NCBI GenBank assembly: GCA_937901625.1
Contig: CALDIE010000020.1
Span: 1 to 10,135 of the forward strand
Reading direction: 5' to 3'
DNA from: an uncultured Lachnospiraceae bacterium
GTDB taxonomy: Bacteria > Bacillota > Clostridia > Lachnospirales > Lachnospiraceae
Length of the DNA: 10,135 bases
A program made the translations under genes and the position numbers. Of this stretch, positions 6,443 through 10,135 are shown one piece after another (the stretch's first letter is position 1; each line of letters starts with the position of its first letter). The notes below the pieces were generated by a model. It was not told the DNA's origin. It made no database searches and worked only from the letters and a program-made list of their open reading frames with translations.

Positions 6443-7417
6443 TCAAAATTCTCCCAAGAACAGTACTTCCGGCTCCAGTTCCACACCGAAACGTGATGAC
6501 ACCGCTTTACGTACATCTTCGATCAGTCTGTAGATCTCCGATGCCGTCGCTCCTCCCTCATTGATCACAAAACCGCAATGCTTTTCGGATACTGCCGCAT
6601 TTCCGACACGATACCCTCTAAGTCCTGCGTCCATGATCAGTTTTCCGGCATAGTTTCCCTCCGGACGCTTAAATGTGCTTCCGGCGCTCGGGTACTCTAA
6701 CGGCTGCTTCTCCCGACGCTGTTCCTTAAGTTCTTCCATCTTACCGCGGATCGCGTCCGGATCCCCGACCCTTAACTCAATCTCTGCGGAAAGCGCCACA
6801 TAAGGCTTATCTTTCAGTATGCTGTGTCTGTAGGAAAAACGCATCTCATCCGCGCTTACTTCCCTGATCTCTCCACTCTCTCTGTCATAGAGCCGAACCA
6901 GACGGACCACCTGCTTCATCTCACCGCCGTAAGCACCGGCGTTCATCACCAGCGCGCCGCCGACGGTCCCCGGGATCCCGGAAGCGTACTCCAGACCCGT
7001 TAGCGACTGTTCTGCGGCAAAGGCAGCCAGACGACCCAGCATAACACCGGCTCCGGCGCGAAGCCGCACCGTTTCCACAAGCGGCATGTCCGTCCCCTTT
7101 GACGCATCCCGCGATATGATCTGAATCTGTCCAAATGATTCTCCCAGGCGTACGATCACACCCTCGTATCCGGAATCGCTCACCAAAAGATTGCTGCCGT
7201 TTCCCAGCAGAAATACCGGCAGCCTTTCTATATTTGTATCACTTTTCAGACATAAAAGCAAAGCCTTAAGCGAAGCCTCATCGGGCACAGTCACAAAATA
7301 CCGTGCCTTTCCTCCCACCCGGAAGGTCGTATGCCTCGCCATAGACTCGTTCGTCAAAACGTTTTCCGCCCCGACGATCCGTATGATTTCCTGTTCCAAC
7401 ACCGATCGATCCATCAC
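6443..7417 (-). CDS. murB: UDP-N-acetylenolpyruvoylglucosamine reductase MurB
   Basis: MurB is the FAD-dependent cytosolic enzyme that reduces UDP-GlcNAc-enolpyruvate to UDP-MurNAc with NADPH, the second committed step of peptidoglycan precursor synthesis. At 324 residues the protein is complete. The FAD-binding region shows HTTFRVGGKA (29-38), GNGSNLLVSDSG (72-83) and SGIPGTVGGALVMNAGAYG (146-164). The catalytic set is visible: Arg197 in SYRHS, the proton-donor Ser247 in AGSTFKRPEG, and a C-terminal Glu (E317) in LEPEVLFLG. The arrangement around GNYAGKLIMDAGLRG, without the insert of enteric enzymes, fits the type II form typical of Firmicutes. Two adjacent start codons are possible, GTG at 7415-7417 and ATG at 7412-7414. 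GGAGG at 7427-7431 is nine bases from the GTG and twelve from the ATG, so GTG is slightly preferred. It lies 26 bases after the glucokinase gene. Confidence 0.97.
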   Translation of the reverse strand: MMDRSVLEQEIIRIVGAENVLTNESMARHTTFRVGGKARYFVTVPDEASLKALLLCLKSDTNIERLPVFLLGNGSNLLVSDSGYEGVIVRLGESFGQIQIISRDASKGTDMPLVETVRLRAGAGVMLGRLAAFAAEQSLTGLEYASGIPGTVGGALVMNAGAYGGEMKQVVRLVRLYDRESGEIREVSADEMRFSYRHSILKDKPYVALSAEIELRVGDPDAIRGKMEELKEQRREKQPLEYPSAGSTFKRPEGNYAGKLIMDAGLRGYRVGNAAVSEKHCGFVINEGGATASEIYRLIEDVRKAVSSRFGVELEPEVLFLGEF

Positions 7418-7426
7418 CGTCTGTTT

Positions 7427-7431
7427 CCTCC
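7427..7431 (-). promoter_or_regulatory. Ribosome binding site of murB
   Basis: GGAGG on the minus strand is the only good Shine-Dalgarno before murB. Its spacing of nine bases to GTG (7415-7417) and twelve to ATG (7412-7414) favours the GTG start, a difference of one residue in the product. Confidence 0.6.
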
Positions 7432-7443
7432 GTGTGACAGATA

Positions 7444-8382
7444 TCAGTCTAACACAAGCCTGGCCGCACCGTAAATACCGGCGTCATTTCCAAGAGTAGC
7501 CAGCGCAAACTTTACATCTTTGGAAGCGTGGAATACATGCTTTTTATAAGGTTCCACAAAATAGTCCATCAAAATCTCGCCGGCCTTGGATACCCCGCCG
7601 CCGATAACAAACACTTCCGGGTTTACAACGCAGGCAATGCTTGCCAGACCGCTGCCCAGATACTCACCAAAGACCTTCGCGATCTCGATCGCCACTTCAT
7701 CTCCTGCCTTAACCGCGTCCCATACCACCTTGGCGTTTAAGTTCTTGCCGCGAAGGATACTGGGAGCGTCATCTTTTGCCAGTCTCCGGTTTGCCAGACG
7801 TACCACGCCCGTTGCGGAGGCATACTGCTCTAGGCATCCGCAATTACCGCATCCGCACACCTCTGTCTCCTCATCGTCCACATGGATGTGTCCGATCTCT
7901 CCGGCTGCGCCGGTCGCTCCGGTTAAGATCTTTCCGTTGATGATGATACCGCCGCCAACGCCGGTACCTAAAGTCACCGCTACCAGATTTCGGTATCCTT
8001 TTCCGCCGCCCTGCCACATCTCGCCGAGCGCCGCTACATTCGCGTCATTGCCCGCTTCCACGCGGATACCATCCAGGAGTCCGCTTAGGGTTTCCTTTAT
8101 GGAGAATACACCCCAGCCTAAGTTAGCGGCCTTGTAGATCACGCCGTTGTCATCCACAGGTCCCGGTACACCGATACCCACGCCGATGATATCCTCCCCG
8201 GAGATCCCTCTCTTTGTCGCCTTCTCTTTAATAGAGGCCGCAATATCCGGAAGGATGTAACTGCCGTTTTCCTCCTTGCGGGTAACGATCTCCCACTTTT
8301 CCTCTACGTTTCCCTCCTCGTCAAAAAGGCCCATCTTTACCGTGGTTCCGCCCAGGTCTACACCAAAGATCTTCTTTCCCAT
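7444..8382 (-). CDS. glcK: ROK-family glucokinase
   Basis: This 312-residue cytosolic sugar kinase probably phosphorylates glucose to glucose-6-phosphate with ATP. The phosphate-binding loop is at 7-16 (GVDLGGTTVK), with a further family motif GVGIGVPGP at 67-75. The catalytic base is Asp113 in GNDANVAALGE. The second glycine-rich nucleotide loop is TLGTGVGGGI (138-147). The ROK zinc site is complete: His165 in GEIGHIHV, then Cys176, Cys178 and Cys183 in CGCGNCGCLE. The C-terminal GGGVSKAGE (261-269) is also typical. The reading frame is open upstream to 8565, but the true start is the ATG at 8380-8382, because GAGGAG at 8390-8395 lies seven bases before it and the family N-terminus begins there. 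The stop codon of the preceding gene overlaps this Shine-Dalgarno region. A related specificity (N-acetylmannosamine or GlcNAc) cannot be excluded, but glucokinase is the best match in this context. Confidence 0.92.
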   Translation of the reverse strand: MGKKIFGVDLGGTTVKMGLFDEEGNVEEKWEIVTRKEENGSYILPDIAASIKEKATKRGISGEDIIGVGIGVPGPVDDNGVIYKAANLGWGVFSIKETLSGLLDGIRVEAGNDANVAALGEMWQGGGKGYRNLVAVTLGTGVGGGIIINGKILTGATGAAGEIGHIHVDDEETEVCGCGNCGCLEQYASATGVVRLANRRLAKDDAPSILRGKNLNAKVVWDAVKAGDEVAIEIAKVFGEYLGSGLASIACVVNPEVFVIGGGVSKAGEILMDYFVEPYKKHVFHASKDVKFALATLGNDAGIYGAARLVLD

Positions 8383-8389
8383 TGCCTTA

Positions 8390-8401
8390 CTCCTCTCCTT
8401 A
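8390..8401 (-). promoter_or_regulatory. Ribosome binding site of the ROK kinase, overlapping the upstream stop
   Basis: On the minus strand TAAGGAGAGGAG contains two Shine-Dalgarno-like cores (AAGGAG at 8395-8400 and AGGAG at 8390-8394). Its first three bases are the TAA stop of the 542-codon gene. This fixes the kinase start at 8382 and suggests translational coupling. Confidence 0.7.
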
Positions 8402-10027
8402 TATATCTTTCCTCTTCCCGACGATCTCCTCTGCCCGCATCTTACCGCGAAGATAGTACTCGCACTGCCGCATGTCGTGATCTTTAAAATACTCCGTGAT
8501 GGTGCGAAGCGCATCCGTATTGTATGACTCGGTACCGTCATTGTTTGCGAAATACTGCTTGGCAAGTTTATCTATCATGCCCCGGTATTTTTCGTTGACA
8601 ATATCTGCAAACGCATCCCTGAAGGCCCCTCTTTCAACCTGCTTTGCATTGGCAAGGTAAAAGACTTTTTTGGCCGTCGTGATCTGTTCCCCGTTAAGGC
8701 GCTCTATCCGATCGATATGTTCAAGCGTCTCCCTGTACTCTTCATAACTTGCCGGTTCATAAGTGTAGCCGAAGCCCCTGTAATAAGGTTTTCCTACGAT
8801 CACCGCAGGTATTCCGAAGCAGGCGAACTCGCCTCCCGCGTTACCTCCGATCGTAACGATCACATCCGCAACATTGCGGATCGTCTCCGCGCTGACGGAA
8901 TCATCCATCCAATGGATGTCCGGCGTCTTATTGCGAGCGTACATATCCTCGATCGAATCTTCGGATTCATTATAGGAGCTTCGCGTCGGATGCGGCTTTA
9001 AGATCCAGTTGACGCTCGAAACAGCCGACGCGATCTTTAACGTCTTCTCCAGCCAGTCATAGTAGTCTCTGAAATAATAATCTATGCCGTAATTGTAGAT
9101 CGCGTCCGTAAAGGTATGCGCCATGATAGCCACGGTCTTCTTAGCCGGATCGAGTCCTAACTTTTTACATGCCTCCTCACGGTCCAATACCTGTTTACCG
9201 GCAAAGGCATCCCGGTCGATGGCGCGGCCGTTGATTCCCTGAAAACGGGCCTGTAAGAGCCGTTCGGCCTCTTTCACCGCTCCGTCGTCCAGCTTCTTTA
9301 TATCCTCATGATACCATTTCCCACATTCTTCGGGGCGACGGACAACCACATATCCCTTTTTAAAGTGACATACCTTTTCCTGAACGGAATTGGAATTGCA
9401 TACTCTCGCTCCGTTCTTTCGAAAAAGCGCCGACTGCATCCCTTCATGGTAAGCATCATCATCCGCCACCGCAAAGACCGGCTTATGTTCTTTAAGATAT
9501 GCATCCAATCCGTAAAACATCCACAACAGATGAAGCATTTTACGGATACAGATCTTGTTTCTCGTACTCCGTATGGTAGAAAGGGATGATGTTCGCAGAA
9601 TATCCTCATAGAGCATCCGTCCTACGGGAATCCCTTCAATCTGCATCTTTTGCAGTTTTTCACCGCTTCCGCGAAAAAGGAATATCTCAGCCGTCTTAAA
9701 AAGCGCCCTACATCCCGCTACCGGATTCCTTTTATTCAACTCATCCAGCACGATATGCCGCATCCCGAAGGATGCGAAAAGTTCATTTAAGTCCGGATTT
9801 TCTCTCCAGGTCAAGACAATCGGTTCTGCGTTTAACGTCTCTGCTGCCCCGAGGGCATACAGAAGTTTCGGGATAATCCACCCCGCCTGCATACGTACCA
9901 TGGAGAAATTGACCACCACATATCGATTTTGCAGGGAGTCTTTCCTCTGCACCCACAGCTCTTTATTGACATCCACAAACTCCCTGACCACTGTTTTATC
10001 AATGGGGAAATCCTCTTGTCTGTTCAT
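8399..10027 (-). CDS. Probable surface/capsular polysaccharide transferase, GT-B-like
   Basis: This 542-residue soluble protein has no signal peptide or membrane helix. I recognise only general features. The C-terminal half resembles the nucleotide-sugar-binding domain of GT-B or capsule-synthesis (KpsC/KpsS-like) transferases: KKTVAIMAHTFTDAIYNYG (296-314), SVNWILKPHPTRSSYNESE (338-356) with the KPHP motif, then ADVIVTIGGNAGGEFACFG (387-405) and IPAVIVGKPYYRGFG (406-420), where the Gly-rich loop and Glu400 lie where such enzymes bind the nucleotide. The N-terminal half (36-230) looks like the acceptor-side domain. The tail (450-542) is charged and helical. It probably adds a sugar to a surface glycan; donor and acceptor are unknown, and a related role such as CDP-alcohol polymer transfer is possible. 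The ATG has two AGGA cores, three and eight bases upstream (10031-10034 and 10036-10039). It starts 20 bases after the preceding gene and ends 16 bases before the kinase gene. Confidence 0.6.
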   Translation of the reverse strand: MNRQEDFPIDKTVVREFVDVNKELWVQRKDSLQNRYVVVNFSMVRMQAGWIIPKLLYALGAAETLNAEPIVLTWRENPDLNELFASFGMRHIVLDELNKRNPVAGCRALFKTAEIFLFRGSGEKLQKMQIEGIPVGRMLYEDILRTSSLSTIRSTRNKICIRKMLHLLWMFYGLDAYLKEHKPVFAVADDDAYHEGMQSALFRKNGARVCNSNSVQEKVCHFKKGYVVVRRPEECGKWYHEDIKKLDDGAVKEAERLLQARFQGINGRAIDRDAFAGKQVLDREEACKKLGLDPAKKTVAIMAHTFTDAIYNYGIDYYFRDYYDWLEKTLKIASAVSSVNWILKPHPTRSSYNESEDSIEDMYARNKTPDIHWMDDSVSAETIRNVADVIVTIGGNAGGEFACFGIPAVIVGKPYYRGFGYTYEPASYEEYRETLEHIDRIERLNGEQITTAKKVFYLANAKQVERGAFRDAFADIVNEKYRGMIDKLAKQYFANNDGTESYNTDALRTITEYFKDHDMRQCEYYLRGKMRAEEIVGKRKDI

Positions 10028-10047
10028 GTTTCCTATCCTGTAATTTA

Positions 10048-10135
10048 TTACTTACGGTACTTTAACTTTTCACGCTGTGCCCTCTCGATGGGAAGGATTT
10101 CTTCGCTCTTATAGGTTAGGGCCTCCTGCGTCTGC
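10048..10135 (-). CDS. C-terminal end of an unidentified gene
   Basis: A minus-strand frame enters from the right edge and ends at TAA (10048-10050), giving the last 28 residues, ending ILPIERAQREKLKYRK. Its GC content and same-strand spacing (20 bases before the ATG of the 542-codon gene) fit the preceding operon member. The tail is charged and not diagnostic. Given the neighbour it may be another polysaccharide gene, but that is inference only. Confidence 0.6.
   Translation of the reverse strand, partial: QTQEALTYKSEEILPIERAQREKLKYRK

Noticed and set aside
6439..6516. ATG start at 6516 for the acyltransferase
   Set aside because: It would overlap the well-conserved end of murB by 74 bases, has no Shine-Dalgarno, and adds residues that look like an out-of-frame reading of murB.
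7586..8137. Plus-strand open frame of 183 codons
   Set aside because: It lies antisense inside the ROK kinase gene, whose motifs are complete; the translated product is a Pro/Thr/Ser-rich composition artefact.
8383..8565. N-terminal extension of the ROK kinase to 373 residues
   Set aside because: The extra residues overlap the 542-codon gene in another frame, and a good Shine-Dalgarno fixes the start at 8382.

Overview
The window is almost entirely one bacterial chromosomal segment of about 50% GC. All of its genes lie on the minus strand, so transcription runs from the right edge to the left. The murB / rapZ / whiA / HPr-like neighbourhood points to a Gram-positive Firmicute. The ROK-type glucokinase beside murB and the style of the proteins suggest class Clostridia, probably Lachnospiraceae; the family-level call is inference.

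In transcription order: the last 28 codons of an unidentified gene (right edge); a 542-residue cytosolic protein that looks like a surface or capsular polysaccharide transferase; a ROK-family glucokinase (glcK-type); UDP-N-acetylenolpyruvoylglucosamine reductase (murB); an acyltransferase-3 family membrane protein; rapZ; whiA; an HPr paralogue without the phosphorylatable histidine (Crh-like); and a 914-residue polytopic membrane protein resembling GT-C glycosyltransferases. Gaps are 2 to 42 bases except one of 83 bases before rapZ. I see no convincing terminator or promoter between genes, so most of the window may be one operon or a few read-through units linking sugar phosphorylation, peptidoglycan precursor synthesis, regulation (RapZ, WhiA, Crh-like) and surface polysaccharide assembly or modification.

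Three proteins of otherwise conserved families have changed key residues. The HPr paralogue has Asp at the active-site His position but keeps the regulatory Ser. RapZ has Gln where the Walker A motif normally has Ser or Thr. The acyltransferase has Asn where the family's RX10H motif has His. The acyltransferase also sits between murB and rapZ, and no yvcK gene lies between rapZ and whiA.

The leftmost 250 bases are completely different: about 16% GC, low complexity, with a degenerate 48-base tandem repeat. One minus-strand frame is open throughout (84 codons, rich in Asn, Lys, Ile and Glu) with no start codon. It looks like an internal piece of a gene from a very AT-rich genome, joined abruptly just after the stop of the 914-codon gene. 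A chimeric assembly join is the simplest explanation; a genuine insertion is the alternative. I found no CRISPR array, tRNA, rRNA, insertion sequence or clearly new multi-gene system.
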